Assembly (NCBI RefSeq): GCF_015291665.1
Contig: NZ_CP030048.1
Coordinates: 4,836,001-4,900,000, forward strand
Origin: Bradyrhizobium sp. CCBAU 53338
Lineage (GTDB): Bacteria; Pseudomonadota; Alphaproteobacteria; Rhizobiales; Xanthobacteraceae
Length of the DNA stretch: 64,000 nt
Reading direction: 5' to 3'
In this document: positions 39,994 through 52,020 of the stretch, one piece after another
Layout: the number at the start of each line of letters is the position of its first letter
Numbering within the stretch: position 1 is the first letter of the stretch
The notes under the pieces: generated by a model
The model's database searches: none
Told to the model about the DNA's origin: nothing
Seen by the model: the letters and a program-made list of their open reading frames with translations, nothing else
Made by a program: the position numbers and the translations under genes

Positions 39994-40973
39994 CTACCCC
40001 GCCGGCAGCGCATCGAGGTGGCAGGCCACCCATTGCTCGCCGTCCACCGAACGAAGCTGCGGCTCTTCCGTCCGGCAACGGTCGAACGCATACGGGCAGC
40101 GGGTGTGGAAGCGGCAGCCCTTCGGCGGATTGATTGGGCTCGGCACGTCGCCACTCAGGACGACCGGATTGCGCTTGGCCCCGGGCTCCGGCAGCGGCAC
40201 CGCCGAGAGCAGCGCCTTGGTGTAGGGATGTCTTGGCGCGGCAAAGATCTGCCGCCGCGGCGCCACCTCGACGATCTTGCCGAGATACATCACCGCGACG
40301 CGATGGGTCATGTGCTCGACGATCGCAAGATCATGGCTGATGAACAGCAGCGCCAGTCCATACTCGCGCTGGAGATCCTGCAGCAAATTGACGATCTGCG
40401 CCTTGACGGAGACGTCGAGCGCGGAGACCGCCTCGTCGCAGACGATCAGCTCGGGCTCGGCCGCGAGCGCCCGCGCGATGCCGATGCGCTGGCGCTGGCC
40501 GCCGGAGAATTCGTGCGGCCGGCGGTTCAGCGCCTCGCGCGGCAGGCGCACCGTATCCATCAGCTCCGTCACGCGCGTCTCGAGATCGGCCGCGGACTTG
40601 GCGAGGCCGAAATTGCGGATCGGCTCGGCCAGGATGTCGCGCACGCGCATGCGCGGATTGAGGCTCGAGAACGGATCCTGAAACACCACCTGCACACGTC
40701 GCCGCATCTGGCGCATCGTGCTCGGATGCGCGTCATCGATGCGCTGGCCGTCGAGGATCACCTGGCCCGACGTCACGTCGAACAGCCGCAGGATCGCGCG
40801 GCCGACCGTGGACTTACCGCAGCCGGACTCGCCGACCAGCGACAGCGTCTCGCCGCGCGCGATCTCGAACGACACGCCGTCCACCGCATAGACGAATTCG
40901 GTCTTCCGTCCGAATAGGCCCTTGTTGACCGGAAAATGCTTCTTGAGGTCGTTGACCTGGAGCAGCGGGGTAC

Positions 40974-40977
<4 letters not shown>
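39994..40977 (-). CDS. oligopeptide/dipeptide ABC transporter ATP-binding protein (DppF-type)
   Basis: 327 aa ATPase with P-loop [17 protein letters not shown]-loop [14 protein letters not shown], signature [16 protein letters not shown] and Walker [13 protein letters not shown]. The C-terminal oligo_HPY region is [15 protein letters not shown], as in DppF/OppF. ATG 40977 overlaps the DppD-type stop (ATGA). Last gene of the five-gene transporter operon. Confidence 0.93.
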
Positions 40978-41963
<986 letters not shown>

Positions 41964-41982
41964 CGCGATCAGCCTCTGGACA

Positions 41983-42906
41983 CTAGAGACGCTTGGCCAT
42001 GCGCGGATCGAGCGCATCGCGAAGGCCGTCGCCGAGCAGGTTCACGGCAAGCACGGTGACCGAGAGGAAAGCCGCTGGAAAGAAGACAATGTAGGGCTTG
42101 ACCTGCCACAGCGCGCGGCCTTCGGCCATGATGTTGCCCCAGGACGGAATGGTCGGCGGCGTGCCGGCGCCGATGAAGGACAGGATCGCTTCCGTGATCA
42201 TGGCGCTGGCGCAGATATAGGTCGCCTGCACCAGCATCGGCGCCAGCGTGTTCGGCAGGATATGGCGCAGGATGATCATCGGCGTCCGCGTGCCGCAGGC
42301 CACCGCGGCATCGACATAGGGCTGCTCGCGCAGCGACAGCACCACGCTGCGAACGAGCCGCGAGACGCGCGGGATTTCGGCGATGGTGATGGCAAGGATG
42401 ACGTTGCCGACACTGCCGCGCGTCAGGGCCATCAGCGCGATCGCGAGCAAAATCGGCGGGATCGACATCAACCCGTCCATGAAACGCATCAGGATGCCGT
42501 CGGCCCAGCGGATGAAGCCGGAGACGACACCGATGGCGAGCCCGGCGGCGGAGGCCAGCGCGGCGACCGAGAGGCCGACCGTCAGCGAGACCCGCGCGCC
42601 AAAGAGCACGCGCGAATAGATGTCGCGGCCGAGCACGTCGGAACCGAACCAGAAATCGGCCGAGGGCGCACGCGTGCGTTTTGCCGGTGCGAGCGCCGTC
42701 GGATCGACCGTTCCGAGATAGGGCGCAAAGACCGCGATCAGAACCAGCGCCAGCAGCAGCGCACCGCCGATCGCGACCGTGGGATGGCCGCGCAACAGCC
42801 CGATGAAACCGCGCCGGATCGCGACCGGCCGGAGGATGTCGGGCAGTTGCGGCGCAAGGACGAGGCCGGCCGGAAGCGACTGCGGGTTGACGGTGGCATC
42901 GGTCAA
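41983..42906 (-). CDS. ABC transporter permease (DppC-type)
   Basis: 307 aa, six helices, N-terminal cytoplasmic extension, [20 protein letters not shown] motif and EAA loop with [20 protein letters not shown]. Start overlaps the DppB-type stop (ATGA, 42906/42903). Confidence 0.93.
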   Translation of the reverse strand: MTDATVNPQSLPAGLVLAPQLPDILRPVAIRRGFIGLLRGHPTVAIGGALLLALVLIAVFAPYLGTVDPTALAPAKRTRAPSADFWFGSDVLGRDIYSRVLFGARVSLTVGLSVAALASAAGLAIGVVSGFIRWADGILMRFMDGLMSIPPILLAIALMALTRGSVGNVILAITIAEIPRVSRLVRSVVLSLREQPYVDAAVACGTRTPMIILRHILPNTLAPMLVQATYICASAMITEAILSFIGAGTPPTIPSWGNIMAEGRALWQVKPYIVFFPAAFLSVTVLAVNLLGDGLRDALDPRMAKRL

Positions 42907-43844
42907 TAGCGGATCCTCGGGTCAACGAGCGTGTAGGTGACGTCGATCATCAGGTTGACGAGGACGTAGACGAAGCTGAACAGCAGCACGATGCCCTGGA
43001 TGACGGGATAGTCGCGGCGCAGGATCGCATCGATCGTGAGACGGCCGAGGCCTGGAATCGCGAACACACTTTCGGTCACGACCGCGCCGCCGATCAGGAG
43101 CGCGATGCCGATCCCGATCACGGTCACGATCGGCACCGCCGCGTTCTTCAGCGCGTGAATGAACAGGATGCCGCCCTGCCCGAGACCCTTGGCCTTCGCG
43201 GTGCGGATGTAGTCCTGCTGCAATACCTCGAGCATGGCAGCGCGCGTGATGCGCGCGACCAGCGCGATGTAGACGCAGCCGAGCGCAACGGCCGGCAGGA
43301 TCAGGTTCTCCAGCCAGGGCCAGAAGCCTTCGGTGAGCGGCGTATAGCCCTGCACCGGAAGCCATTCGAGCCGGAGCGCGAAGATGTAGGCCAGCATGTA
43401 ACCGACCACGAAGACCGGCAGCGAGAAGCCGAACACCGCGAAGCCCATGATGGCCCGATCGATGAAGCTGCCGGCCTTCCATGCCGCAATCACGCCGAGC
43501 GGCACCGCGACGACGATCGTGAGCAGGAGCGTCACGATCATCAGCGACAGCGTCGGCCCGAGACGCTGTCCGATCATGGTCGACACCGGAAGATTGGTGA
43601 AGATCGAGGTGCCGAGATCGCCGTGCAGGATGCGCCAGACCCAGCTTCCGAACTGGATCAGGAACGGCCGGTCGAGGCCGAGGCTCTGGCGGATGCGCTC
43701 CACATCCTCCGGGCTCGCCTGGTCGCCCGCGATCACCACGGCGGGATCGCCCGGCGCGATGTAGAGCAGGCTGAACACGAACAGCGCGACGATCGCCATC
43801 ACTGGCAGGGTCGCGACCAGGCGACGGAGGATGTAGGAGAGCAT
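42903..43844 (-). CDS. ABC transporter permease (DppB-type)
   Basis: 313 aa inner-membrane permease starting MLSYILRRLVATLPVMAIVA, with the EAA loop LQQDYIRTAKAKGLGQ and the C-terminal [13 protein letters not shown] typical of DppB. 17 bp downstream of the binding-protein gene. Confidence 0.94.
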   Translation of the reverse strand: MLSYILRRLVATLPVMAIVALFVFSLLYIAPGDPAVVIAGDQASPEDVERIRQSLGLDRPFLIQFGSWVWRILHGDLGTSIFTNLPVSTMIGQRLGPTLSLMIVTLLLTIVVAVPLGVIAAWKAGSFIDRAIMGFAVFGFSLPVFVVGYMLAYIFALRLEWLPVQGYTPLTEGFWPWLENLILPAVALGCVYIALVARITRAAMLEVLQQDYIRTAKAKGLGQGGILFIHALKNAAVPIVTVIGIGIALLIGGAVVTESVFAIPGLGRLTIDAILRRDYPVIQGIVLLFSFVYVLVNLMIDVTYTLVDPRIRY

Positions 43845-43861
43845 CTGGCTTCAGCGCGCGA

Positions 43862-45466
43862 TCATGCGGACTTCGACACGCCCCAGAACAAGGGCACGGG
43901 TCCCTTGGCAACGCCGGAGACGTTCTTGCGCCACGCCGTGTAGCTCAGGAAGAAGCCGGTCGGTGCGTAGACGACGTCGTCCATCGCAGCCTTGTTGAGG
44001 CGGCCGATGGCGGCCTTCTCCTCATCGAGATTCTTGGCCTCGAACCAGGACGTGACCTCCTTTTCAGTGGCCTCGCTGGTGGGCCAGCCGAACCAGGCCT
44101 TGTCGCCGTTGGCGCGAATGGCGGTGTAGGGAGCCGGATTGACGCAATCCGCGCCCGCATGCCAGGTATGGAACATGTTCCAGCCGCCCTGTCCCGGCGG
44201 GGTTTTCAGTGCGCGCCGCGCGCCGACCGTGCCCCAGTCGGTCGCCACGAAGTCGACGTTCATGCCGAGCTTCTTCAAAAGGTCCGCGGTCACATCGCCC
44301 ATGGCCTTGGTGATCGGCTGGTCTTGCGCGACGAGGCATGTCACCGGCTCGCCCGAATAGCCGCTCTCGGCGAGCAGCTTCTTGGCGGCATTCAGATCGC
44401 GCTTGCCCTTCAGGATATCGCCGCCCAATTCCGTGTAGAGCGGCGTGTCCGGCGTGAAGAAGCTGGGCAGCGCCTTCCACAGCGAATTGTCGTCGCCGAC
44501 GATCGAGCGCATGTAGTCTTCCTGGCTGAGCGCCATCAGCACCGCACGCCGCGCCTTGACGTTGTTGAACGGCGGATAGAGGAAGTTCATGCGGAACGAG
44601 CCGATATTGCCGAGGGGATCGCCGATATCGACGCTGATGTTCTTGTTGTTCTTCAGAACCGGAACGAGATCCGCGATCGGATTTTCCCACCAATCGACCT
44701 CACCGTTCTGCAGCGCGGCCGCCGCCGTGGCCGGGTCCGGCATGATCACCCACTCGACGCGATCGATCATCACCTGCTTGCCGCCGGCGAGCCAGGACGG
44801 CTTCTCCTGCCGCGGCACGTAGTCGGTAAATTTCTCGAACACGGCCTTCGCGCCGGGGACCCACTCGCCCTTGACGAATTTCAGCGGACCGGAGCCGACA
44901 TAATCCGAGATCTGCTTGAACGGATCCGTCTGCGCGATGCGCTCCGGCATGATGAAGGCGCAAGGCGAGTTGTTCTTGCCCAGCGCGAACAGCATTTTCG
45001 GGTAAGGCTGTTTCAGCACCCATTTGAAGGTGCGGTCGTCGACCGCAGTCAACTCCTGCTGGATCGCCTTGAGCATCAGGCCCATCGGATCGCGCGCCGC
45101 CCAGCGGTTGAGGCTCGCGACAACGTCCTTGCTCCGCACCGGCTCGCCATCATGGAATTTGAGGCCCGGGCGCAGCTTGAATGTCCAGGTCGTGCCGTCA
45201 TCGGTCACTTCCTCGGACTCGACCATCTGCCGCTGCGGCTGGAACGAGGAATCGATGCCGTAGAGCGTGTCCCAGACCATCGCGGCCGCATTGCGCACGA
45301 CGTATTGCGTGCCCCAGATCGGGTCGAAATTGGCGAGATTGGCCTGCGGCACAAAGCGCAAGGTGCGGGCGGCGGCGCCTTGCGCGATCGCGGGGGCCGA
45401 GAGGCCGCCGGTCAATGCCAGACCGCTCGCTCCGGCCAGTCCCTTCAATACGCTCCTGCGATCCAT
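43862..45466 (-). CDS. ABC transporter substrate-binding protein (SBP_bac_5), Tat leader
   Basis: 534 aa. The leader MDRRSVLKGLAGASGLALT with AxA-type cleavage near APAIAQG is a twin-arginine signal. The family-5 fold is shown by WTFKLRPGLKFHDGEPV and DLNAAKKLLAESGYSGEP. ATG 45466 is chosen because the leader begins there. It is first in the transporter operon and lies 234 bp downstream of the hydantoinase gene, so it probably imports hydantoins, N-carbamoyl amino acids or peptides. Confidence 0.93.
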   Translation of the reverse strand: MDRRSVLKGLAGASGLALTGGLSAPAIAQGAAARTLRFVPQANLANFDPIWGTQYVVRNAAAMVWDTLYGIDSSFQPQRQMVESEEVTDDGTTWTFKLRPGLKFHDGEPVRSKDVVASLNRWAARDPMGLMLKAIQQELTAVDDRTFKWVLKQPYPKMLFALGKNNSPCAFIMPERIAQTDPFKQISDYVGSGPLKFVKGEWVPGAKAVFEKFTDYVPRQEKPSWLAGGKQVMIDRVEWVIMPDPATAAAALQNGEVDWWENPIADLVPVLKNNKNISVDIGDPLGNIGSFRMNFLYPPFNNVKARRAVLMALSQEDYMRSIVGDDNSLWKALPSFFTPDTPLYTELGGDILKGKRDLNAAKKLLAESGYSGEPVTCLVAQDQPITKAMGDVTADLLKKLGMNVDFVATDWGTVGARRALKTPPGQGGWNMFHTWHAGADCVNPAPYTAIRANGDKAWFGWPTSEATEKEVTSWFEAKNLDEEKAAIGRLNKAAMDDVVYAPTGFFLSYTAWRKNVSGVAKGPVPLFWGVSKSA

Positions 45467-45699
45467 AATGTCCTCCCAGTCATGCCGTGATGCCGGCCGT
45501 TCATTGGCCAAAGGCAGGTGAAACAGAGCCCATTAGCGTGCAAATGGTATGCCACTGGTCGCACCTTCGCCAGCAGGTTCTCCTAGACTTTAGGACCCGT
45601 CGTTGCGCAGCAGCATGAACGCGTCCGTGCCGAGCCGCTGGGAGCCGTTCTGTTCGAGGAGCCTCCCGGACGATGGTCTTCACCGCACGCGATGCAGGA

Positions 45700-47169
45700 T
45701 CACAGCAGCCTCGCCCCAAAATTCCGCTCCGGATCCACGTCGGCGACGAGCCGACCGGTCGGCTTCGCTGCCGCGCCGCCGCTGCGCGCCAAAAATTGTC
45801 CGCTGCCGGCGCTCGCAAGACATTTGCCGCCGTCGATGATCACACGGCCACGTGACAATACCGACACCGGCCACCCCTTCAGCTTGCGGCCTGCGAACGG
45901 CGTGTAGCCGGCGAGGTCGTGCATCATGCCGTCCGCGATCGTGGTCTCCCGATTGGGATCCCAGATCGCGATGTCGGCGTCGGCACCAACGGCGATCGAA
46001 CCCTTGCGCGGATGCAGATTGTAGATTTTCGCCGGCGCCGTCGCGGTCAGTTCGACGAACTTTTCGAGGCCCAGCCTGCCCTTCGAGACCATCGCGTCGA
46101 ACAGCAGCGGCAACCGCAGTTCGAGTCCCGGCAGGCCGTTCGCGACCTGCTTGAAGTTCGGATTGGGGCCGGCGCGCAGCTTGCCGGTCTCGTCATAGCG
46201 ATACGGCGCGTGGTCAGACGAGATGGTCTGGAGATCGCCGAGCGACAGTGCCTGCCACAGCGCTTCCTGATCGGCATGCGTGCGCGGCGGAGGGCTGCAC
46301 ATCCACTTGGCACCTTCCGTGCCGGGCTTGTCGAGATCGTTGGCGGTAAGGAAGAGATATTGCGGACAGGTCTCAGCAAAGACCTTCAGCCCCTGCCCGC
46401 GCGAGTCACGGATCACCTTCGCGCCCTCGGCGGTCGAGACATGAAAGATCATGATCGGCTGGTCGATCAATGCCGCCATGCCGATCAGCCGGGTGAAGGC
46501 TTCGGCTTCCGACACGCGCGCGTGGCTGACGGCATGGTATTTCGGCATGGTGTAGCCGCGCGCGAGCAGGCGTTTCACCATCCAGGCGATGATGCCGTGG
46601 TTCTCTGCGTGGGCACACAGCATCGCGCCGGACTGGCGAGCCGCGAGGAGAATGTCGAGCAGCGGCTCGTCATCGACCTTGAGGCGGTCGTACGTCATGA
46701 AGATCTTGATCGACGCATGGCCCTGCTTCACCAGCGCCGGAATGTGCTCCTCGACCGTCTCCCTGGTCGCGTCCGCGACGATCATGTGGAAGGCGTAGTC
46801 GATGATGGCGCCCTTCCTCGCGAGCGCGTGATAATCCGCGACCACCTGCGGCAGATTCATGCCGACATGCTGGGCCGCAAACGGAATCACCGTGGTGGTG
46901 CCGCCAAAGGCCGCCGACACAGTCGCACTCTCAAACGTGTCGGCATTCATGATACCGGCGGCAGAGAGCTGCTCGATATGCGCGTGGCTATCGACGCCAC
47001 CCGGCAGCACCAGCTTGCCGCGCGCGTCGATCTCGCGCCTGGCTGGAGGCAGCCCACGGCCGATGGCCGCGATGGTCTCGCCGGAGATCGCAACGTCGGC
47101 CTCGAACACGTCGGTGGTGGTGGCGACGCGACCGCCGCGGATGATGAGGTCGTAGGTGGGGTCTGTCAT
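45700..47169 (-). CDS. hyuA: D-hydantoinase / dihydropyrimidinase family amidohydrolase 1
   Basis: Opens hydantoin or dihydropyrimidine rings to N-carbamoyl amino acids. 489 aa. Binuclear-metal ligands: GVDSHAHIEQ, carboxylated Lys in ASIKIFMTYD, CAHAENHG, IFHVSTA and the catalytic Asp in SSDHAPYRYD. It is 39 bp downstream of the D-carbamoylase gene, which completes the classical hydantoin-to-D-amino-acid route. The last ~40 residues (FLARSGGAAAKPTGRLVADV) form an extra tail. Confidence 0.88.
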   Translation of the reverse strand: MTDPTYDLIIRGGRVATTTDVFEADVAISGETIAAIGRGLPPARREIDARGKLVLPGGVDSHAHIEQLSAAGIMNADTFESATVSAAFGGTTTVIPFAAQHVGMNLPQVVADYHALARKGAIIDYAFHMIVADATRETVEEHIPALVKQGHASIKIFMTYDRLKVDDEPLLDILLAARQSGAMLCAHAENHGIIAWMVKRLLARGYTMPKYHAVSHARVSEAEAFTRLIGMAALIDQPIMIFHVSTAEGAKVIRDSRGQGLKVFAETCPQYLFLTANDLDKPGTEGAKWMCSPPPRTHADQEALWQALSLGDLQTISSDHAPYRYDETGKLRAGPNPNFKQVANGLPGLELRLPLLFDAMVSKGRLGLEKFVELTATAPAKIYNLHPRKGSIAVGADADIAIWDPNRETTIADGMMHDLAGYTPFAGRKLKGWPVSVLSRGRVIIDGGKCLASAGSGQFLARSGGAAAKPTGRLVADVDPERNFGARLL

Positions 47170-47208
47170 GAGGCACTCCATGAACGATCGCCGGAAGGTC
47201 GACCGGCG

Positions 47209-48141
47209 TCACTTCTCCGGCGGCGGCACCGCGCCGGTGCGGCTGGTGATCAGGCCGTAATGCTCGATACGGCGGTGCTGCGAGAAATTGAAGATCGTGG
47301 TCTTGCCGAACATGGTCGCATCGAGATCGCAGGCATGGACCAGAAGCTCGTCTTCCTCCGTTTTCGCCTCGGCGACGATCTCGCCGTTGGGATCGACGAT
47401 CAGGCTCCCGCCAAACAATGCGTGGCCGTCCTCGACGCCGGCCTTGGCGACCGCGACCACCCAGGTCGCATTCTGGTAGGCGCCGGCCTGCACGGAAAGG
47501 CGGTTGTGGAACAGGCGCTTCTCGAGGCCCTCCTCGCCCCGCTCCGCATTCACCGAGGGCGTGTTATAGCCGATCAGCACCATCTCGACGCCCTGCAAGC
47601 CCATGACGCGATAGGTCTCGGGCCAGCGCCGATCGTTGCAGATGGCCATGCCGATGATGCCGCCGAGTTCCCGCCAGACGTTGAAGCCGAGATCGCCCGG
47701 CTCGAAATAGCGCTTCTCCAGATGCTGATGCGACCGATGGGTCTCGTATTCCACGTGGCCCGGCAAATGGACCTTGCGATATTTGCCGACGATCTTGCCC
47801 GACTTGTCGGTGAGAACGGCGGTGTTGAAGTGGTGGCCGTCGGACGTGAGCTCGGCGTAGCCGAAATTCATCGCCATCCGATGCTGCGCCGCGCGTTCGA
47901 ACAGCGGCCTGGTCGCCGCGTTCGGCATTTCGCGCTCGAACCAGCCGTCGAACTCGGCGCGGTCTTCCACGTACCAGCGCGGGAAAAACGTCGTCAGCGC
48001 CAATTCGGGATAGACGATCAGGTCGGCGCCTCTTGCTTTCGCCTCGTCCATCAGCGCGATCATGCGCTTGACCACGGCCTCGCGGCTGTCGGCCTTCTGA
48101 ATCGGGCCCATCTGGGCGGCGGCAACTGTGACGATACGCAT
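47209..48141 (-). CDS. N-carbamoyl-D-amino acid hydrolase (nitrilase superfamily)
   Basis: Splits N-carbamoyl-D-amino acids to D-amino acid, CO2 and ammonia. 310 aa with the full triad: Glu in VYPELALTTFFPRW, Lys in KYRKVHLPG and Cys in AICNDRRWPE, all in the D-carbamoylase context. The ATG is at 48141. It leads the operon with hydantoinase 1 directly downstream. Confidence 0.92.
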   Translation of the reverse strand: MRIVTVAAAQMGPIQKADSREAVVKRMIALMDEAKARGADLIVYPELALTTFFPRWYVEDRAEFDGWFEREMPNAATRPLFERAAQHRMAMNFGYAELTSDGHHFNTAVLTDKSGKIVGKYRKVHLPGHVEYETHRSHQHLEKRYFEPGDLGFNVWRELGGIIGMAICNDRRWPETYRVMGLQGVEMVLIGYNTPSVNAERGEEGLEKRLFHNRLSVQAGAYQNATWVVAVAKAGVEDGHALFGGSLIVDPNGEIVAEAKTEEDELLVHACDLDATMFGKTTIFNFSQHRRIEHYGLITSRTGAVPPPEK

Positions 48142-48617
48142 CAGCGATGTCCTGACTTCTTGACGACTTTTTTTGGCGAGGCTGGCGATCGCAGCTTCAA
48201 GGGCGGGTCGGCGGGCGCAGCATAACGCAGCCGCGCGCCGTTTTTCCACCAAGCAGCTTTCATGCCGTCTGCCTTCCATTCGGCACCTCGCGACCCCGGC
48301 ACGCCAAACCCTCGGGCGCAGAGATGATGCCACACGCCCGGACGGTGCGGTTCGCGCCCCTATCTCGAGGGGTCACGTGCCTGCGGAGTGAGCAAACGAG
48401 TTGGCGGATCGCTCACCGCAGAAGCGTGCAGCGCACCACGGATTTCACAGGGGGAATCGCGACGTTCGCTGCGCTGCGTCCGGAGCACCTCAAACCGTCT
48501 GGCTAATTTGCAGGCTTTGGAATGGAGATACGAGGGCATTGGATGCCCATGAGCTATGCACAGCCGTCAGCTCAGCTTCTCCCGGCGCGCGGCCCAATCC
48601 CGGGCTGCTGCAGGCAC
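48142..48617. other. non-coding stretch without recognisable features
   Basis: Between the D-carbamoylase start and repeat copy B I see no gene, RNA or clear promoter motif. Open frames here have no family resemblance. Confidence 0.5.
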
Positions 48618-49262
48618 GCCTTCGCCTTCCCGCGGCGCATTTCGCCCCGGGGTTTGCTGTTCGCGTCACGCCCTCAAAACAAAGGGCGCAGGGAAGGCCG
48701 GGTGCCGGCCGGCACCCACGGTCCGCTGTGCGCATGTAGCGCAAAAAGAACTGCACAGCGGCATACAGGTGTGGCCGAACACACGGCCTTCCCTGCGCGA
48801 TGGTTGGACGGCTTATGCCGTGCTCTCCCGGGAGCCGAATTCCTTCTGGCCTCCCTCGCCCGACGGAAGTCACCGGCACCGCGCCGGTTGGCGCGATGCC
48901 GCATCCGCAAGGCTTGACCGTAGCGACGACGGCCGGGACCACACGGTTTTGCCGTACGCAAGCGACCCTGCTTCGCCAAGAGGCTTCGCAGAGCATCGAG
49001 CGCCGTTCGTACAACGCGGCTTGCAAGACGCTCACGGGGTTCGGCTCAATCCATCGCCCCGCCCTGCGGCCCGCATCCGCGACGGCGCTGCCCGCGTCCA
49101 CCGCGACCCGATCCGCGGCTCGTGACGACGTACGACCGCCCCTTTTCGCCGGATCAGGATGGGCGACACATACGACAAAACCGAATTTCGGTAAAGCGGA
49201 ATATTTTGGATGGCGCCGGTTGACCCAGGGTTTGCATGTTTTGCCTGTCAGGCAACGCAAGG
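48618..49262. repeat. dispersed intergenic repeat, copy B
   Basis: Same orientation as copy A (12362-13015), with blocks GGGCGCAGGGAAGGCCGGGT, CGGCTTATGCCGTGCTCTCC, ACCACACGGTTTTGCCGTAC and CGAATTTCGGTAAAG in the same order. The centre differs by insertions and deletions. It lies between a minus-strand operon and the plus-strand MFS gene. Confidence 0.8.
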
Positions 49263-49399
49263 GATTGTGGCTGACATCGCAATGATACAATTCGTCAACT
49301 CACAGCGCCGGCGGAACCCTGGCGTTCACTCCTGGTTGATGATCTAAGCACACGCCCCCGCGATCACGCGCGCTTCGTTTCCCTCCCGGAGTTTTACCG

Positions 49400-50533
49400 A
49401 TGAGTTCAGCCGACAGGCCGGCGACGCGGCTCGCCACGCGCCTTTCGTTCCTGGTCGCCGGCTTCGGCCTCGCCTGCTGGGCGCCGCTGGTGCCGTTCGC
49501 GAAGGAGCGGCTCGCGGTCGGCGACGCCGTCCTCGGCCTGCTGCTGCTCAGCCTCGGTATCGGCTCGGTCGCCGCAATGCTCGCGACCGGCGCCTTGAGC
49601 GCTCGTCACGGCACCAGGCCGATCATCATCGCCGGCGGGATCGGCCTCGCCGTGGTCCTGCCGTTGCTGGCCATCGCCGAATCTCCGGCCACATTGGCTA
49701 TTGCCTTGCTCGCATTCGGCGCTGCGCTCGGCTCGATCGATGTCGCCATGAACATCCACGCTGTCGAGGTCGAACGCGCGGCAGGGATTCCGCTGATGTC
49801 GGGCTTTCATGCGCTGTTCAGCATCGGTGGATTCGCGGGATCCGCGGTGATGACGGCCCTGCTGTCGTTTCATCTCGGACCGCTCGCATGCGCATTGATC
49901 TGCTCGGTGCTGATGCTGATCGCGATGGCGCTCGCCTCGCCGCGCCTGTTGCGCTCGGCACAGGCGCAGGAAGGACCGCTGTTCGTGCTGCCGCATGGCG
50001 TCGTGCTGCTGTTGGCGCTGCTGGCGGCCATCACCTTCCTGATCGAGGGCGCAATGCTCGACTGGGGCGCGCTGCTCGTCATCGGCACCGGGCTCGTCCG
50101 CGAAGCGCAAGGCGGGATCGGCTACATCGTGTTCTCGATCGCGATGACCGTCGGCCGGCTCGGTGGCGACGCCGTCGTGGCGCGTGTCGGCGATCGCGCA
50201 ACGCTGGTCGGAGGAAGCCTGCTTGCGATCGCAGGACTTGCGGTGCTGCTGCTGGCACCGAGCGCGGCCGTTGCCATCGCCGGCTTCCTGCTCATCGGCC
50301 TCGGCGCCTCGAACCTCGTGCCGGTGCTGTTCCGTGGCGCGGCCGGGCAGACCGCGATGCCCACGGGGCTAGCGGTGGCGTCGATCACCACCGCCGGCTA
50401 TGCCGGTGTTCTGGTTGGCCCCGCCGGCATCGGATTTGTCGCGCACGCGGTCGGCTTGCCCACGGCATTCTGGATGCTCGCCGCGATGATGTTTCTCGTC
50501 ACGCTGTCCGCACGTGCCGTGACCAGAAAATAG
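49400..50533 (+). CDS. MFS transporter (YbjJ/fucose-permease-like)
   Basis: 377 aa with about 12 helices. Starts near LATRLSFLVAGFGLACWAPL. Conserved segments include ALGSIDVAMNIHAVEVER and the central GFHALFSIGGFAGSAVMTAL, as in YbjJ-type permeases. The substrate is unknown. Convergent with the aldehyde dehydrogenase, sharing a terminator hairpin. Confidence 0.85.
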   Translation: MSSADRPATRLATRLSFLVAGFGLACWAPLVPFAKERLAVGDAVLGLLLLSLGIGSVAAMLATGALSARHGTRPIIIAGGIGLAVVLPLLAIAESPATLAIALLAFGAALGSIDVAMNIHAVEVERAAGIPLMSGFHALFSIGGFAGSAVMTALLSFHLGPLACALICSVLMLIAMALASPRLLRSAQAQEGPLFVLPHGVVLLLALLAAITFLIEGAMLDWGALLVIGTGLVREAQGGIGYIVFSIAMTVGRLGGDAVVARVGDRATLVGGSLLAIAGLAVLLLAPSAAVAIAGFLLIGLGASNLVPVLFRGAAGQTAMPTGLAVASITTAGYAGVLVGPAGIGFVAHAVGLPTAFWMLAAMMFLVTLSARAVTRK

Positions 50534-50536
50534 AAA

Positions 50537-50564
50537 GGCGCGCCACGGTCTGCCGTGACGCGCC
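50537..50564 (-). terminator. terminator hairpin between convergent MFS and dehydrogenase genes
   Basis: Stem GGCGCG.CACGG / CCGTG.CGCGCC with TCTG loop. On the minus strand it is followed by TTTCTATTTTC, so it mainly ends the dehydrogenase transcript. Confidence 0.7.
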
Positions 50565-50586
50565 TGCGATGGACGTGGCGCGAGCC

Positions 50587-52020
50587 CTACGCGCTGGCCT
50601 GCGTCACGAACTTCGTATTCAGGTAGCCCTCGATCGCCTCGAGACCGCCTTCGGAGCCGTAGCCGGAATCCTTGATGCCGCCGAACGGCACTTCCGGCAG
50701 CGCAAGGCCATGATGGTTGATCGAGACCATGCCGCTCTCGACGTCGGCGCCGATCGCCTGCATCGTCTTGGTCGAGGTGGTGTAAGCATAAGCCGCAAGC
50801 CCGTAAGGCAGACGGTTGGCCTCGTCCACCACTTCGTCATAGCTGCGAAACGACGTGATAGGCGCCAGCGGGCCGAACGGCTCCTCGTTCATGATGCGGG
50901 CATCGCGCGGCACGTCGGTGATGACGGTCGGCTCGAAGAAGAAGCCCTCATTGCCGATGCGCTTGCCGCCGGCCTGGATCTTGGCGCCGCGCTGGACAGC
51001 ATCCGAGACGAAGCCTTCCATGGCGTCGACACGGCGCGGATTGGCGAGCGGACCCATGCGGGTGTCCTTGTCGAGGCCGTTGCCGACCTTGAGGCCCTTG
51101 GCCGCCGCGACGAACTTGTCGACGAAAGGCTGGTAGACGCTTTCATGCACCAGGAAGCGGGTCGGCGAGACGCAGACCTGGCCGGCATTGCGGAACTTGT
51201 TGGCCGAGAGAATCTTCGCGGCGTTGTCGAGGTCGGCATCCGCGAACACGATCGCCGGCGCGTGGCCGCCGAGCTCCATGGTGACGCGCTTCATGTGCAA
51301 GCCGGCAAGCGCGGCCAGATGCTTGCCGACTGCGGTCGAGCCGGTAAAACTGATCTTGCGGATGATCGGATGCGGAATGAGATATTCCGACACTTCCGAC
51401 GGCACGCCGAATACCAGCTGGACGACGCCGGCGGGAATGCCCGCGTCGGCATAGGCGCGCACCAGCTCCATGCAGCTTGCGGGCGTCTCTTCGGGGCCCT
51501 TGACGATGATCGAGCAGCCGGCAGCGAGCGCAGCCGAGATCTTGCGGACGGCCTGGTTGATCGGGAAATTCCAGGGCGTGAAGGCTGCGACCGGGCCGAC
51601 CGGCTCCTTGGTCACGAGCTGCGAGACATTGCCCATCCGCGGCGGCACGATGCGGCCATAGGCGCGGCGGGCTTCCTCCGAGAACCAGTCGATGAGGTCG
51701 CCGGCCAGCATGGTCTCGCCCTGGGCTTCCACCACCGGCTTGCCCTGTTCCATGGTCATGACAGGCGCGATCTCGGCGGCGCGCGAGCGAATGATGTCGG
51801 CGGCCTTGCGCATCAGCTTGTAGCGGTCGAACGGCGAGGTCTTGCGCCAGATTTCGAAGCCGGCCCTGGAGGCTTCCAGCGCACGGTCGAGATCGGCCTT
51901 CGAGGCGTGGGGGGTCTTGCCGATCGGCTGGCCGGTGGCGGGATTGAGGATGTCCTCCGACTTGCCGGAAGTGCCGTCGGTCCACTGGCCGGCGATGAAC
52001 ATTTGAACTTTCGGGTACAT
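50587..52020 (-). CDS. gabD: NAD(P)-dependent aldehyde dehydrogenase, succinate-semialdehyde type
   Basis: 477 aa. It has the cofactor and substrate blocks [28 protein letters not shown], the general base in [13 protein letters not shown] and the nucleophile Cys in [34 protein letters not shown] is typical of the GabD/related semialdehyde branch. ATG 52020 is preceded by AGGAGA. In a hydantoin or pyrimidine degradation setting it may oxidise a semialdehyde formed from the released amino acid. Confidence 0.9.
   Translation of the reverse strand: MYPKVQMFIAGQWTDGTSGKSEDILNPATGQPIGKTPHASKADLDRALEASRAGFEIWRKTSPFDRYKLMRKAADIIRSRAAEIAPVMTMEQGKPVVEAQGETMLAGDLIDWFSEEARRAYGRIVPPRMGNVSQLVTKEPVGPVAAFTPWNFPINQAVRKISAALAAGCSIIVKGPEETPASCMELVRAYADAGIPAGVVQLVFGVPSEVSEYLIPHPIIRKISFTGSTAVGKHLAALAGLHMKRVTMELGGHAPAIVFADADLDNAAKILSANKFRNAGQVCVSPTRFLVHESVYQPFVDKFVAAAKGLKVGNGLDKDTRMGPLANPRRVDAMEGFVSDAVQRGAKIQAGGKRIGNEGFFFEPTVITDVPRDARIMNEEPFGPLAPITSFRSYDEVVDEANRLPYGLAAYAYTTSTKTMQAIGADVESGMVSINHHGLALPEVPFGGIKDSGYGSEGGLEAIEGYLNTKFVTQASA

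Noticed and set aside
45919..48225. Very long open frame on the plus strand opposite hydantoinase 1 and the D-carbamoylase
   Set aside because: It is antisense to two genes with complete catalytic motifs, and its composition (Arg/His/Gly-rich) is typical of high-GC shadow frames.
48556..49290. Short hypothetical proteins within repeat copy B (and likewise in copy A)
   Set aside because: Open frames in several phases on both strands follow the repeat sequence and are not kept between the two copies.
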